Assembly: GCF_001889265.1 (NCBI RefSeq)
Contig: NZ_CP018151.1
Location: 1,612,001 to 1,676,000, forward strand
Length of the DNA stretch: 64,000 nucleotides
Source of the DNA: Microbacterium sp. 1.5R
GTDB lineage: Bacteria; Actinomycetota; Actinomycetes; Actinomycetales; Microbacteriaceae
Reading direction: 5' to 3'
Translations under genes and position numbers: made by a program
In this document: positions 25,901 through 33,817 of the stretch, piece after piece
Position numbering within the stretch: the first letter of the stretch is position 1
How the letters are laid out: every line of letters starts with the position of its first letter
Notes under the pieces: model-generated
Databases searched by the model: none
What the model saw: the letters and a program-made list of their open reading frames with translations, nothing else
Told to the model about the DNA's origin: nothing

Positions 25901-26504
25901 CGTGAACCCGCTCGCGCTGGAGGAGTTCGCGGCACTCGAGCAGCGCCATGCATTCCTCACCGAACAGCTCGCCGACCTGACCCAGACCCGTCAGGATCTG
26001 CTCACGATCATCGCCGATCTCGACGAGCGGATGCAGACGATCTTCGCGAGCGCGTTCGAAGACACGAGGGTCGCGTTCGGAGAGGTCTTCCCGCTGCTGT
26101 TCCCCGGCGGATCCGGAAGCATCTCGCTCACAGATCCCGAGAACATGCTCACCACGGGCATCGAGGTGTCGGTGCGTCCGGTCGGCAAGAAGATCGAGCG
26201 GCTCTCCCTGCTCTCGGGAGGTGAACGCTCCCTCGCCGCGGTCGCGCTGCTCGTCGCCATCTTCAAGGCGCGCCCGAGCCCCTTCTACATCCTCGACGAG
26301 GTCGAGGCGGCGCTCGACGACGCCAATCTCGGCCGCCTGCTCACCGTGTTCGAGCAGCTTCGCGAGAGCTCGCAGCTGCTCGTCATCACCCACCAGAAGC
26401 GAACCATGGAGATCGCGGACGCTCTCTACGGTGTGTCGATGCGTCAGGACGGCGTCTCTGCGGTCGTCGGGCAGCGCGTGGGCGACCGCGCGGCCGCCGT
26501 CTGA
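22965..26504 (+). CDS. smc: Chromosome segregation protein SMC
   Basis: An 1179-residue SMC ATPase that forms the condensin core with ScpA and ScpB. Walker A GPNGSGKSNVVDALAW is at about residue 29. Two long coiled coils flank a hinge at about 500-640 (GGPGIRGLVGDSVQV onward). The C-terminal head has LLSGGERSLAAVALLVAI near residue 1082 and the Walker B FYILDEVEAALDDANL. The length is usual. It is followed 24 bases later by ftsY, the common actinobacterial order. Confidence 0.97.
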   Translation: MHLKSLTLKGFKSFAQPTSFVFEPGVTCIVGPNGSGKSNVVDALAWVMGEQGAKTLRGGKMEDVIFAGTSTRGPLGRAEVQLTIDNSDGALPIEFAEVTISRTLFRNGSSEYAINGENCRLLDLQELLSDSGLGREMHVIVGQGRLDTVLQASPEDRRGFIEEAAGILKHRRRKEKTLRKLDAMETNLTRLSDLAGEIRRQLKPLGRQAEIAREAQTIAAVVRDAKARIFADDVVALRTALADHTRTENERHTERLVLSDQAEAVRANIARLEQDQNSAAVDQARSVAFGLEQVQERMRGLYTLANQRLALLGSDDDDAAVTAVTVTQSTIDEAKDEITVISAGLGDAQEAATVASREVMLARAELDTLDVDIAEQSALVSAYDMRISSLRGTADAAASALAAVRGAVLRQENALEAANARRRDAAEALEAIADAEAPEGTAAEHSATYESAQRAVTAAEAERETLRERLHAAEREVDALTAKSAALGSALAISGGAAEIVKTGGPGIRGLVGDSVQVRSGFEAAVAAVLGPLTEGVLVDGADDAFDLAGDASEQRRGVVDFVIADSARPSIELPAIDGVTRAVDTVTAPDGVLGILSHVVIADSLDAARAARVSLDLAGDTTTTIVTTAGDVVTAQTLRTGSGGERSRLELAAERDAANDRLAEVQVIVDSLREAREDANESVETSRRLAKDALRALREHDAALATHAEQVNRITVTHESAVAECERLENGLAQAQSAVQEAEAASEAAKAEWDAAVAAPRPVLDASARDGLLEALEIAREGEVRARLEIETLRERVRAAQSRVVGLERQREQERDAAAEAARRAVIRRAQREAASGVALELPRILDSIDRSVTEARVALAEAESARSAQNQELTALRAQETSLRERLAGLTESVHGLELQIHEKKLHLNSLLERVASELALDEDILVAEYGPDQLVLRDPAAEPADDEQLDTAIPFDRRIQQRRLADAERKLAQLGRVNPLALEEFAALEQRHAFLTEQLADLTQTRQDLLTIIADLDERMQTIFASAFEDTRVAFGEVFPLLFPGGSGSISLTDPENMLTTGIEVSVRPVGKKIERLSLLSGGERSLAAVALLVAIFKARPSPFYILDEVEAALDDANLGRLLTVFEQLRESSQLLVITHQKRTMEIADALYGVSMRQDGVSAVVGQRVGDRAAAV

Positions 26505-26516
26505 CGGCGCTACCCG

Positions 26517-26522
26517 TAGGCT
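26517..26522 (+). promoter_or_regulatory. Candidate -10 box (TAGGCT) for ftsY
   Basis: TAGGCT ends exactly six bases before the ftsY ATG at 26529, so ftsY can be made from a leaderless message as well as by read-through from smc. Confidence 0.5.
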
Positions 26523-26528
26523 GGAGTC

Positions 26529-27401
26529 ATGGCGGAGAAGTCGTGGTCCCTCACTCGCGCGCTGCGCGGGATGTTCGTCAAGCCCACTATCGACGAGACG
26601 ACGTGGGAGGACCTTGAGACCGCCCTCATCACGGCTGACTTCGGTCCCGACATCAGCGAGAGGGTCGTCGAGGAGCTTCGAGAGAAGGTCGAGCGCTACC
26701 GCACGACCGATCCGCAGGATCTCCAGCGGATGCTGCGCGAGACGCTCGAGGAGCACTTCGCCAAGTTCGACACCACCCTGAAGCTCACCGAGCGACCGGC
26801 GGTCGTGCTCGTCGTGGGCGTCAACGGCGTCGGCAAGACCACGACGATCGGCAAGTTCACCAAGTTCCTCCGCGGGTTCCAGCGCAGCGTGGTGGTCGGC
26901 GCAGCCGACACGTTCCGTGCGGCGGCCGTCGATCAGCTCGCCACCTGGGCGCAGCGCGGGGGAGCGGCGATCGTCCGTCCCCAGCAGGAGGGCCAGGATC
27001 CGGCATCCGTCGCCTACCAGACGATCGAGTTCGCCCAGCGTGAGGGCATCGAGATCGCGATCATCGACACGGCCGGTCGTCTGCACACCAAGGGCGGGCT
27101 GATGGATGAGCTGGGAAAGATCCGTCGCGTGATCGAGAAGCAGGCGCCGATCAGCGAGGTCCTTCTCGTGCTCGACGCCACGACCGGGCAGAACGGAGTG
27201 ATGCAGGCCGAGGCCTTCCTCCAGCATGCCGGCGTCACCGGTCTCGTCCTGACCAAGCTCGACGGATCGGCGAAGGGCGGTTTCGTCCTCGCCGTGCAGG
27301 AGCGCACCGGCATCCCCGTCAAGCTCCTCGGGCAGGGCGAGGGCATCGATGATCTGACCGGATTCACCCCCCATGTCTTCGTCAAGTCGCTCGTCGGCTG
27401 A
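26529..27401 (+). CDS. ftsY: Signal recognition particle receptor FtsY
   Basis: A 290-residue FtsY, the membrane-side GTPase of co-translational targeting. It is almost only the NG domain: the acidic A domain and any N-terminal membrane helix are missing, and the protein opens MAEKSWSLTRALRGMF. GTPase motifs are GVNGVGKTTTIGK, DTFRAAAVDQL, DTAGRLHTKG and TKLDGSAKGG. Its partner ffh is 3 kb downstream. Membrane contact would have to use the short N-terminal amphipathic stretch. Confidence 0.95.
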   Translation: MAEKSWSLTRALRGMFVKPTIDETTWEDLETALITADFGPDISERVVEELREKVERYRTTDPQDLQRMLRETLEEHFAKFDTTLKLTERPAVVLVVGVNGVGKTTTIGKFTKFLRGFQRSVVVGAADTFRAAAVDQLATWAQRGGAAIVRPQQEGQDPASVAYQTIEFAQREGIEIAIIDTAGRLHTKGGLMDELGKIRRVIEKQAPISEVLLVLDATTGQNGVMQAEAFLQHAGVTGLVLTKLDGSAKGGFVLAVQERTGIPVKLLGQGEGIDDLTGFTPHVFVKSLVG

Positions 27402-27445
27402 CGACGGGACTACCGCCGCGAGCACGAGGCTGGTTTCATAGCGTT

Positions 27446-27946
27446 ATGGCGATCGAACACGACTACTTCGGACTCCTGTCCTCAGGGCCCGACGGCTCGA
27501 TCTTCTGGTCCGAGACGGTGGAGCTCGGTGACCAGAGCGTCACCGTCGACCTCACGGCTCCCGACCAGGACGATGTCTCTGCCGACGCGCTCGACATCGC
27601 CGCTTCGCTCATCGCGGGGATCGAGAACGTCGACGCGGTCTCGCGGCGGGGCATGCTCGCGGAGGTCGACGATCGCACGAGCGAGGTCACCGAGTACATC
27701 CTTCAGCAGCAGGAGGCGTATGGTGACGAGCTCGAAGACGTCCTCGTCGACGTGAGCGGTGACGCCGCCGTCGACATCATCCGATCGCTCCGGCTCATGA
27801 GCATGACGATCCTCGCCGACGAGCACGGTGGGTCCGAGCCCTTCGCCGTGTTGGAGTACGCGCTCGACGCCACCACCACCGACGACGTCCTGCTCGTGAA
27901 CCTCGGCTCCGACGGCAGCGTGCAATCCGTGATGAGCGCGGACTGA
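27446..27946 (+). CDS. DUF2004 domain-containing protein
   Basis: A 166-residue soluble acidic protein that matches the DUF2004 family in layout: an N-terminal HDYFGLL, a middle DIAASLIAGIENVD and a C-terminal ILADEHGGSEPFAVLEYALD. The function is unknown. It starts 44 bases after ftsY and converges with lipA. No signal peptide or membrane segment. Confidence 0.7.
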   Translation: MAIEHDYFGLLSSGPDGSIFWSETVELGDQSVTVDLTAPDQDDVSADALDIAASLIAGIENVDAVSRRGMLAEVDDRTSEVTEYILQQQEAYGDELEDVLVDVSGDAAVDIIRSLRLMSMTILADEHGGSEPFAVLEYALDATTTDDVLLVNLGSDGSVQSVMSAD

Positions 27947-27962
27947 CCGTTCCCGCCTCAGT

Positions 27963-28952
27963 TCAGACGGCTTGGGCGAAGCCGAGGTCTGCACTCTCGG
28001 CGATGTGCGCCAGGTGCGGCGGGATCTCGCGTCCTTTCGACACCATCGACTGCGCCCACAGCCGGCCGGCGCGGTAGGACGAGCGCACGAGGGGGCCTGC
28101 GAGCACGCCGAGGAAGCCGATCCGCTCGGCCTCCTCCTTGAACTCCACGAACTCCGTCGGCTTGACCCAGCGTGCGACAGGCAGGTGACGAGGAGACGGC
28201 CGCAGATACTGAGTGATGGTGATGATGTCGCAGCCGGCGTCGTGCAGGTCGTTCAGCGCCTGGACGACCTCCTCCGGTTCCTCGCCCATTCCGAGGATGA
28301 GGTTGGACTTGGTGATCAGTCCCGCGTTGCGTGCCTGGGTGATCACATCGAGCGAGCGCTCGTACCGGAATGCAGGGCGGATGCGCTTGAAGATGCGCGG
28401 CACGGTCTCGACGTTGTGGGCGAAGACCTCGGGGCGTGCGTCGAAGATCTGGCCGAGGAAGGCCGGATCGGCGTTGTGCTCGTTGGCGAGCAGCTCTACT
28501 CCGGTGTTCGGGTTGAGCTCGTGGATCTTCCGGACGGTCTCGGCATTCAGCCAGGCTCCGGTGTCCGGGAGGTCGTCGCGGGCGACGCTGGTGACCGTCG
28601 CATAGCGGAGGTTCATCCGCACGACGCTCTCGGCGACCCGGCGCGGCTCATCCGTGTCGTAGGCGTCGGGCTTGCCGGTGTCGATCTGGCAGAAGTCGCA
28701 CCGACGGGTGCACTGCGACCCGCCGATGAGGAAGGTCGCCTCTCGATCCTCCCAGCATTCGAAGATGTTCGGACACCCCGCCTCCTGGCACACGGTGTGG
28801 AGGTCCTCGCTTTTCACCAGCGAGTGGAGCGCGGTGTACTCGGGCCCCATCTTCGCCTTCGTCTTGATCCATTCCGGCTTGCGCTCGATGGGCGTCTCGG
28901 CGTTGCGGATCTCGAGGCGGAGGAGCTTGCGTCCCTCGGGTGCGGCGGTCAT
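27963..28952 (-). CDS. lipA: Lipoyl synthase
   Basis: A 329-residue radical-SAM enzyme that inserts two sulphur atoms into protein-bound octanoate. Both iron-sulphur sites are visible: [12 protein letters not shown] for the auxiliary cluster and CTRRCDFC for the radical-SAM cluster. GMGEEPEEV and the C-terminal RSSYRAGRL block also match. The ATG overlaps the lipB stop by four bases. Confidence 0.97.
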   Translation of the reverse strand: MTAAPEGRKLLRLEIRNAETPIERKPEWIKTKAKMGPEYTALHSLVKSEDLHTVCQEAGCPNIFECWEDREATFLIGGSQCTRRCDFCQIDTGKPDAYDTDEPRRVAESVVRMNLRYATVTSVARDDLPDTGAWLNAETVRKIHELNPNTGVELLANEHNADPAFLGQIFDARPEVFAHNVETVPRIFKRIRPAFRYERSLDVITQARNAGLITKSNLILGMGEEPEEVVQALNDLHDAGCDIITITQYLRPSPRHLPVARWVKPTEFVEFKEEAERIGFLGVLAGPLVRSSYRAGRLWAQSMVSKGREIPPHLAHIAESADLGFAQAV

Positions 28953-29602
28953 CTGGAGGCTCCTACACGGTCGGCGGTCGAGTAATCGGCGAGGAAGGCG
29001 GCGGACACGGAGGCGCTGATGTCGGCGGGGGAGACGTCAGCACCGACGACCTCGCTCACCGTCGTCACGCCCGCGTCGATGATCCCGCACGGGATGATGC
29101 CGCCGAAGCCCGCGAGAGTGTTGTCGCAGTTGATCGCGAAGCCGTGCATCGTGACGCCCTGCTGCACACGCACCCCGATCGCCGCGACCTTGTCCTCCGA
29201 GAGCGGGCGGCGGACCCATACGCCGCTGCGTCCCTCGACCTGGTACCCGTCGACGCCGAGCGGACGGAGCACGTCGATCAGGATGCGCTCGAGGCGGCGG
29301 ACGTGAGCGACGACGTCCATCGGCTCGGGCAGTCGGACGATCGGGTATCCCACGAGCTGGCCGGGGCCATGCCAGGTGATCTTCCCGCCGCGGTCGACGT
29401 CGATCACCGGAGTGCCGTCGTGGGGGCGCTCCTGCGGCTCGGTCCGCTTGCCGGCGGTGTACACGGCCTCATGCTCGAGGAGGATGAGCGTGTCCGGACG
29501 GGTGCCGGACACGACGTCGGCATGGATGCTGCGCTGCAGATCCCAGCCCACGGTGTAGGGGACGTACGTCGGGGCGAGACCCGCCGTCAGTATCTCGAGC
29601 AT
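28949..29602 (-). CDS. lipB: Octanoyl-[acyl-carrier-protein]:protein octanoyltransferase
   Basis: A 217-residue LipB that transfers octanoate from ACP to lipoyl domains before LipA acts. The motif [17 protein letters not shown] and the active-site region [20 protein letters not shown] (catalytic Cys in IPCG) are present. ATG at 29602 is preferred; upstream in-frame starts would read into the tetR gene. The upstream 90 bases are AT-rich for this genome and likely hold its promoter. Confidence 0.95.
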   Translation of the reverse strand: MLEILTAGLAPTYVPYTVGWDLQRSIHADVVSGTRPDTLILLEHEAVYTAGKRTEPQERPHDGTPVIDVDRGGKITWHGPGQLVGYPIVRLPEPMDVVAHVRRLERILIDVLRPLGVDGYQVEGRSGVWVRRPLSEDKVAAIGVRVQQGVTMHGFAINCDNTLAGFGGIIPCGIIDAGVTTVSEVVGADVSPADISASVSAAFLADYSTADRVGASR

Positions 29603-29683
29603 GGAGACCACTCTCGTCAATAAATGGATTGCGTCTAAGAATACTCCTCCACACTGACGGCGGCGCGCCGCAGCGACGCGCGG

Positions 29684-29689
29684 TAGCGT
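29684..29689 (+). promoter_or_regulatory. Candidate -10 box (TAGCGT) for the TetR gene
   Basis: TAGCGT ends six bases before the ATG at 29696 with no ribosome site, indicating a leaderless message. Confidence 0.5.
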
Positions 29690-29695
29690 GTTGAC

Positions 29696-30316
29696 ATGAG
29701 CAGCACGAGCCGAGCAGGGCGGCCGAAGGCGTCTTCGCGGGAGACTCTCGCCGAGGCTGCCTGCGAGCTGTTCCTGGAGCAGGGGTACGACGCCACCTCG
29801 GTCGCCGACATCACCCAGCGAGCCGGAGTGAGCCGCTCGAGCTTCTTCAACTACTTCTCGTCGAAGAGCGACGTGCTCTGGTCCGGTCTCGACGACCGCA
29901 TCGGTCGTGCGGTCGAAGATCTGGTCGCGGTGCACGAAGATCGCGACGGCGCGCACGTCAGACGCATCCTCTCGGCTCTCGTCGACGACTTCGCACCCGA
30001 CAGCCTCGCACTCGCGATCAACAACTCGTCCGCGATGGGGCTCGACGACGAACTCGAGCAGGACGCCGCACGGCGACAGGCGCGCCTGGCTGCGACCCTC
30101 GCCGATCTCGCCCGGCGCTCCGGCGTCCCCGCGCTCACCGCCGACATCGCGGCAGCGACGTGGGCCGCCGCGGTTCTCGCTGCGGTGCGAGCCTGGGCCG
30201 AGAGCGGCGCAGGTCGCGGTTCGGTCAGCGATCGATTCGCCGACGCTGTGCGCGCGATCGCGCGGTTGCCGTGGACCGCGGCAGCGAGCGCGGAGAACGG
30301 GTCAGGATTCGCGTAA
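29696..30316 (+). CDS. TetR family transcriptional regulator
   Basis: A 206-residue TetR regulator. The DNA-binding helix-turn-helix is at about residues 16-60 with TSVADITQRAGVSRSSFFNYFSSK in two parts. The C-terminal ligand domain is divergent and its ligand cannot be inferred. It is divergent from lipB (93 bases apart), so it might regulate lipBA, itself, or a distant target. Its stop codon TAA forms part of the likely -10 box of ffh. Confidence 0.88.
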   Translation: MSSTSRAGRPKASSRETLAEAACELFLEQGYDATSVADITQRAGVSRSSFFNYFSSKSDVLWSGLDDRIGRAVEDLVAVHEDRDGAHVRRILSALVDDFAPDSLALAINNSSAMGLDDELEQDAARRQARLAATLADLARRSGVPALTADIAAATWAAAVLAAVRAWAESGAGRGSVSDRFADAVRAIARLPWTAAASAENGSGFA

Positions 30317-30319
30317 ACT
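30314..30319 (+). promoter_or_regulatory. Candidate -10 box (TAAACT) for ffh
   Basis: TAAACT begins at the tetR stop codon and ends 10 bases before the ffh ATG, so the leader would be three or four bases at most. Confidence 0.4.
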
Positions 30320-30329
30320 CGGTGTCACC

Positions 30330-31883
30330 ATGGCTACCTTTGGCACGCTCTCCGATCGGCTCACCGAGACCTTCCGCAACCTTCGCACGAAGGGAAAGCT
30401 CACTGCGGCCGACGTCGACGGCACAGTGCGCGAGATCCGGCGTGCGCTGCTCGACGCCGACGTCGCGCTCACGGTCGTCAAGGACTTCACCGCGAAGGTG
30501 CGCGAACGTGCCCTCGGCGACGAGGTCAACAAGGCACTGAACCCGGCCCAGCAGGTCGTGCAGATCGTCAACGAGGAGCTCGTGCAGATCCTCGGAGGCG
30601 AGCAGCGTCGTCTCCAGTTCGCCAAGACCGCGCCGACGGTCATCATGCTCGCAGGACTCCAGGGTTCGGGTAAGACGACGTTCGCGGGCAAGCTCGCGAA
30701 GCAGCTCGAGGGGGAGGGACACACTCCTCTGCTCGTCGCGGCGGACCTCCAGCGCCCGAACGCCGTGAACCAGCTCCAGGTGGTCGCCGAGCAGGCCGGT
30801 GCCACCGTATACGCACCCGAGCCGGGCAACGGCGTGGGCGACCCGGTCAAGGTCTCGCGCGACGGTGTCGAGCATGCGCGACGTCACCAGCACGACGTGG
30901 TCATCATCGACACCGCCGGACGCCTGGGCGTGGATGCCGAGCTCATGAAGCAGGCATCCGACATCCGCAAGGCCACCGACCCCGACGAGGTTCTCTTCGT
31001 CATCGACGCCATGATCGGCCAGGATGCGGTGAACACCGCTCGTGCGTTCCAGGAGGGTGTCGACTTCACCGGCGTCGTGCTGTCGAAGCTCGACGGAGAT
31101 GCCCGCGGTGGTGCGGCGCTGTCCGTCGCCTCCGTGACCGGACGACCGATCATCTTCGCATCGACCGGTGAGCGCCTCGAAGACCTCGAGCCGTTCCACC
31201 CCGATCGCATGGCCAGCCGGATCCTGGATCTCGGCGACATCCTCACCCTCATCGAGCAGGCCCAGCAGGCCTTCGATGAGGAAGAGGCGGTCAAGATGGC
31301 CGAGAAGCTCGCGACCGAGCAGTTCACACTCGAAGACTTCCTCGACCAGCTTCAGCAGATGAAGAAGATGGGATCGATGAAGAAGATGCTGGGAATGCTT
31401 CCCGGCATGGGGCAGATGAAGCAGCAGCTCGAGGACTTCGACGAGCGCGAGATCGATCGCACCGAGGCGATCATCCGCTCCATGACTCCTGGTGAGCGCC
31501 GCAATCCGAAGGTCCTCAACGGCTCGCGTCGCCTGCGTATCGCCCGCGGTTCGGGAATGACGGTCACGGATGTCAACCAGCTCGTCCAGCGCTTCGATCA
31601 GGCCGCGAAGATGATGAAGACCGTCGCGCGCGGCGGCACCCCGAACATCCCGGGCATGGGGTCGATGCCCGGCATGGGCAAGCCCGGCGCGTCGTCGAAG
31701 CGCGGCAAGAAGGGCAAGTCCTCCGGCGGTTCGCGTTCCGGCAACCCCGCCAAGCGCGCCGCCGAGAACGCCGGCCTCGCTCCGACGTCGACTCCGACGG
31801 GTTCGGGTTTCGGTCTCGGGGGCGCGAAGGCGCCGAGCGAAGCCGACCTCGCGGAGATCCAGAAGCTCTTCGGCAAGAGCTGA
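30330..31883 (+). CDS. ffh: Signal recognition particle protein Ffh (SRP54)
   Basis: A 517-residue SRP GTPase. The G domain has GLQGSGKTTFAGKLAK, DLQRPNAVNQL, DTAGRLGVDAE and SKLDGDARGG. The M domain, which binds 4.5S RNA and signal sequences, is methionine-rich (QQMKKMGSMKKMLGMLPGMG) and has SGMTVTDVNQLVQRF. A long low-complexity Gly/Lys/Ser tail follows, ending EIQKLFGKS. The length is slightly above that of the E. coli protein because of this tail. Confidence 0.97.
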   Translation: MATFGTLSDRLTETFRNLRTKGKLTAADVDGTVREIRRALLDADVALTVVKDFTAKVRERALGDEVNKALNPAQQVVQIVNEELVQILGGEQRRLQFAKTAPTVIMLAGLQGSGKTTFAGKLAKQLEGEGHTPLLVAADLQRPNAVNQLQVVAEQAGATVYAPEPGNGVGDPVKVSRDGVEHARRHQHDVVIIDTAGRLGVDAELMKQASDIRKATDPDEVLFVIDAMIGQDAVNTARAFQEGVDFTGVVLSKLDGDARGGAALSVASVTGRPIIFASTGERLEDLEPFHPDRMASRILDLGDILTLIEQAQQAFDEEEAVKMAEKLATEQFTLEDFLDQLQQMKKMGSMKKMLGMLPGMGQMKQQLEDFDEREIDRTEAIIRSMTPGERRNPKVLNGSRRLRIARGSGMTVTDVNQLVQRFDQAAKMMKTVARGGTPNIPGMGSMPGMGKPGASSKRGKKGKSSGGSRSGNPAKRAAENAGLAPTSTPTGSGFGLGGAKAPSEADLAEIQKLFGKS

Positions 31884-31892
31884 GGGGTCCCT

Positions 31893-32801
31893 TCAGAGTC
31901 GGCGCGCGGGCAGCGCCGGTTCCGGAACACGTGACGACCGGCGGGGTCGCCGGAGCGCGGTCAGCTGTCCTCCGACGAGGGCGACCAGGACGAGAACGAC
32001 ACCGACGACCTTAGCCGTCGTGAACCTCTCGCCGGCGACGAGTGCGCCCAGCAGAGTCGCCACGACGGGGGAGAGCAGAGCGAGCAGCCCGGGTGCGATC
32101 ACCGGCAGCTGCTGGATGCCTCGAAACCACAGTATGTAGGCGAGCAGGCCTCCCACCGATCCGAGCCAGACGTACCCGAGCGCTGCTCCGCCGTCGACGG
32201 TCGGGGGAGTGCCTTCGAACAACAGGGCGAGGGGCAGCAGGACCAGCCCGCCCGCAGTCAGCTGCCACCCCGCGTAGGCGACGGCCCCCACGCCTGCCGG
32301 GCGCCCCCAGCGCTTGGTGAGGATCATGCCCACCGAGGTCGCAGTCACCCCGCCGAGTGCCGCCAGGATGCCGAGGGCATCGAGCTGGGCTGCTGGTCCG
32401 AGCACGACGAGAGCGACGCCTCCGGCACCCACGGCGGCAGCGATTGCCGTGACAGGGCGGATGCGGTCTCCGAGCAGCAGAGCACTCAGTCCGAGGATGG
32501 TCAGCGGTTGGACACCCGCGACGGCGGCGGCGACTCCGCCGGGCAGTCTTTCCGCGGCGATGAACAGGAGCGGGAAGAATGCGCCGATGTTGAGGGTTCC
32601 GAGTGCGAGAGATCTCAGCCACCAGGCTCCGCGCGGCAGAGCGCGACCGATCGCCATGGCGACGAGTCCCGCAGGAAGCGCGCGGAGGAGTCCTGCGAAG
32701 AGGGGATGACCGGTCGGGAGCAACTCCGTCGTCACGAGGTACGTGGTGCCCCACGACAGAGGGGCCAGCGCGGTGAGCAGCAGCAGGGCGAGGCGGTTCA
32801 T
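31893..32801 (-). CDS. EamA/DMT family permease
   Basis: A 302-residue drug/metabolite transporter with about ten hydrophobic helices in two EamA repeats. The opening is LALLLLTALAPLSWGTTYLV and a mid-protein repeat restarts at GILAALGGVTATSVGMILTK. It ends in a basic tail. Start choice is uncertain between ATG at 32801 and ATG at 32822; neither has a clear ribosome site. It is divergent from a LysR gene that probably controls it. The substrate is unknown. Confidence 0.85.
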   Translation of the reverse strand: MNRLALLLLTALAPLSWGTTYLVTTELLPTGHPLFAGLLRALPAGLVAMAIGRALPRGAWWLRSLALGTLNIGAFFPLLFIAAERLPGGVAAAVAGVQPLTILGLSALLLGDRIRPVTAIAAAVGAGGVALVVLGPAAQLDALGILAALGGVTATSVGMILTKRWGRPAGVGAVAYAGWQLTAGGLVLLPLALLFEGTPPTVDGGAALGYVWLGSVGGLLAYILWFRGIQQLPVIAPGLLALLSPVVATLLGALVAGERFTTAKVVGVVLVLVALVGGQLTALRRPRRSSRVPEPALPARRL

Positions 32802-32825
32802 TCCTTCAGCCTGAATGCCCATTAG

Positions 32826-32844
32826 CCATGAGTCCAACGCATGG
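32826..32844. promoter_or_regulatory. Candidate LysR operator between the DMT and LysR genes
   Basis: CCATG and CATGG arms are separated by nine bases and contain a T-N11-A core, the usual LysR-type recognition pattern. It lies midway in the 78-base divergent region. Confidence 0.45.
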
Positions 32845-32879
32845 TTCTCACCTGACACATGAACTGCGATCATGAATGC

Positions 32880-33815
32880 ATGGATCTGCAGCAGCTGAGA
32901 TACGTCGTCGAAGTCGCTTCGTCCGCCAGCTTTACGCGCGCCGCCGAGCGCTGCTTCGTGACGCAGTCGGCGCTGAGCCACCAGATAGCTGCTCTTGAGC
33001 GGGAACTCGGGCAGCGGCTGTTCGTCCGATCGAGCCGCAGCGTACGCACCACCGAGGCGGGTGAGGCGTTCCTCGTCCATGCGAATCGGGCGGTCAGAGC
33101 AGCGGACGATGCGCGCGAGGCTGCGGCTGCCACGGCCGGCCGCGTCGTGGGCACCCTTCATCTCGGCGTCATCCCCACGGTCAGCGCCGTCTCTGTCCCT
33201 GAAGCGATCGCACGGTTCCGCGCCGGTCATCCGGATGCCGCGGTCGAGCTCACGGTCGGCAACAGCGACACGCTGGTGGAGGCCGTTCGGCGCGGCGACA
33301 TCGATGTCGCTCTGCTGGGACTGCGAGAGGGCGCCGAGCCTCGGAGCGTGGCCTTTCGCGCACTCGCCCGCGAACGCCTTGTCGTCGCGGCATCCCCTGC
33401 TCACCGCATCTCCGGGCATGTCGGCGTCAGCCTCGCCGACCTCGCGGATGAGGTCTTCGCGGACTTTCCCGCGGGCACATCTGGCCGCGCCCAGGCGGAC
33501 GCTGCCTTCGCGGCAGCCGGCATCACACGTGACGTGCCCTTCCAAGCGGACTCGTCTGAGCTGATATTGGGTCTCGTCTCCCAGGGGCTCGCGATCTCAC
33601 TGCTGGCACCGGGGGTGATCGCTACGTCGTCCTTCGACGTCGCGGCGGTCGATCTCGTCGATGGTCCCGTACGGGTTCAGTACGTCGCCTGGGACGATCG
33701 CGCCCCGCGCAACGTCACGTCCGCCTTCCTCCGCGTCGTCGAGTCGATGACGTCGCGCCGGAATGATGAAGCGGGCCCGGAGGAATCCTCCGGGCCCGCC
33801 CACTCAGGTATCTGA
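32880..33815 (+). CDS. LysR family transcriptional regulator
   Basis: A 311-residue LysR regulator. The helix-turn-helix is in the first 60 residues (MDLQQLRYVVEVASSASFTR, then QSALSHQIAALERELGQRLF). The substrate domain starts near GTLHLGVIPTVSAV. ATG at 32880 is preferred over one 21 bases upstream because it gives the family N-terminus. It faces the DMT exporter. Its last codons are built over a 29-base palindrome that works as a terminator between this gene and glpK. Confidence 0.92.
   Translation: MDLQQLRYVVEVASSASFTRAAERCFVTQSALSHQIAALERELGQRLFVRSSRSVRTTEAGEAFLVHANRAVRAADDAREAAAATAGRVVGTLHLGVIPTVSAVSVPEAIARFRAGHPDAAVELTVGNSDTLVEAVRRGDIDVALLGLREGAEPRSVAFRALARERLVVAASPAHRISGHVGVSLADLADEVFADFPAGTSGRAQADAAFAAAGITRDVPFQADSSELILGLVSQGLAISLLAPGVIATSSFDVAAVDLVDGPVRVQYVAWDDRAPRNVTSAFLRVVESMTSRRNDEAGPEESSGPAHSGI
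33771..33799. terminator. Bidirectional terminator hairpin overlapping the LysR 3' end
   Basis: The arms GCGGGCCCGGAGGA and TCCTCCGGGCCCGC are perfect 14-base complements around one base. The stem lies inside the last 15 codons of the LysR gene and 19 bases beyond the glpK stop. A second small stem, CTCAG/CTGAG at 33803-33816, follows. T-runs are absent. Confidence 0.7.
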
Positions 33816-33817
33816 GG

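Noticed and set aside
25485..27425. 646-codon frame antisense to smc and ftsY
   Set aside because: It crosses two intact genes and its translation has no family wording.
27439..27446. TAGCGT box before the DUF2004 gene as a leaderless promoter
   Set aside because: Only one base separates it from the ATG, too short for a -10 box of that start.
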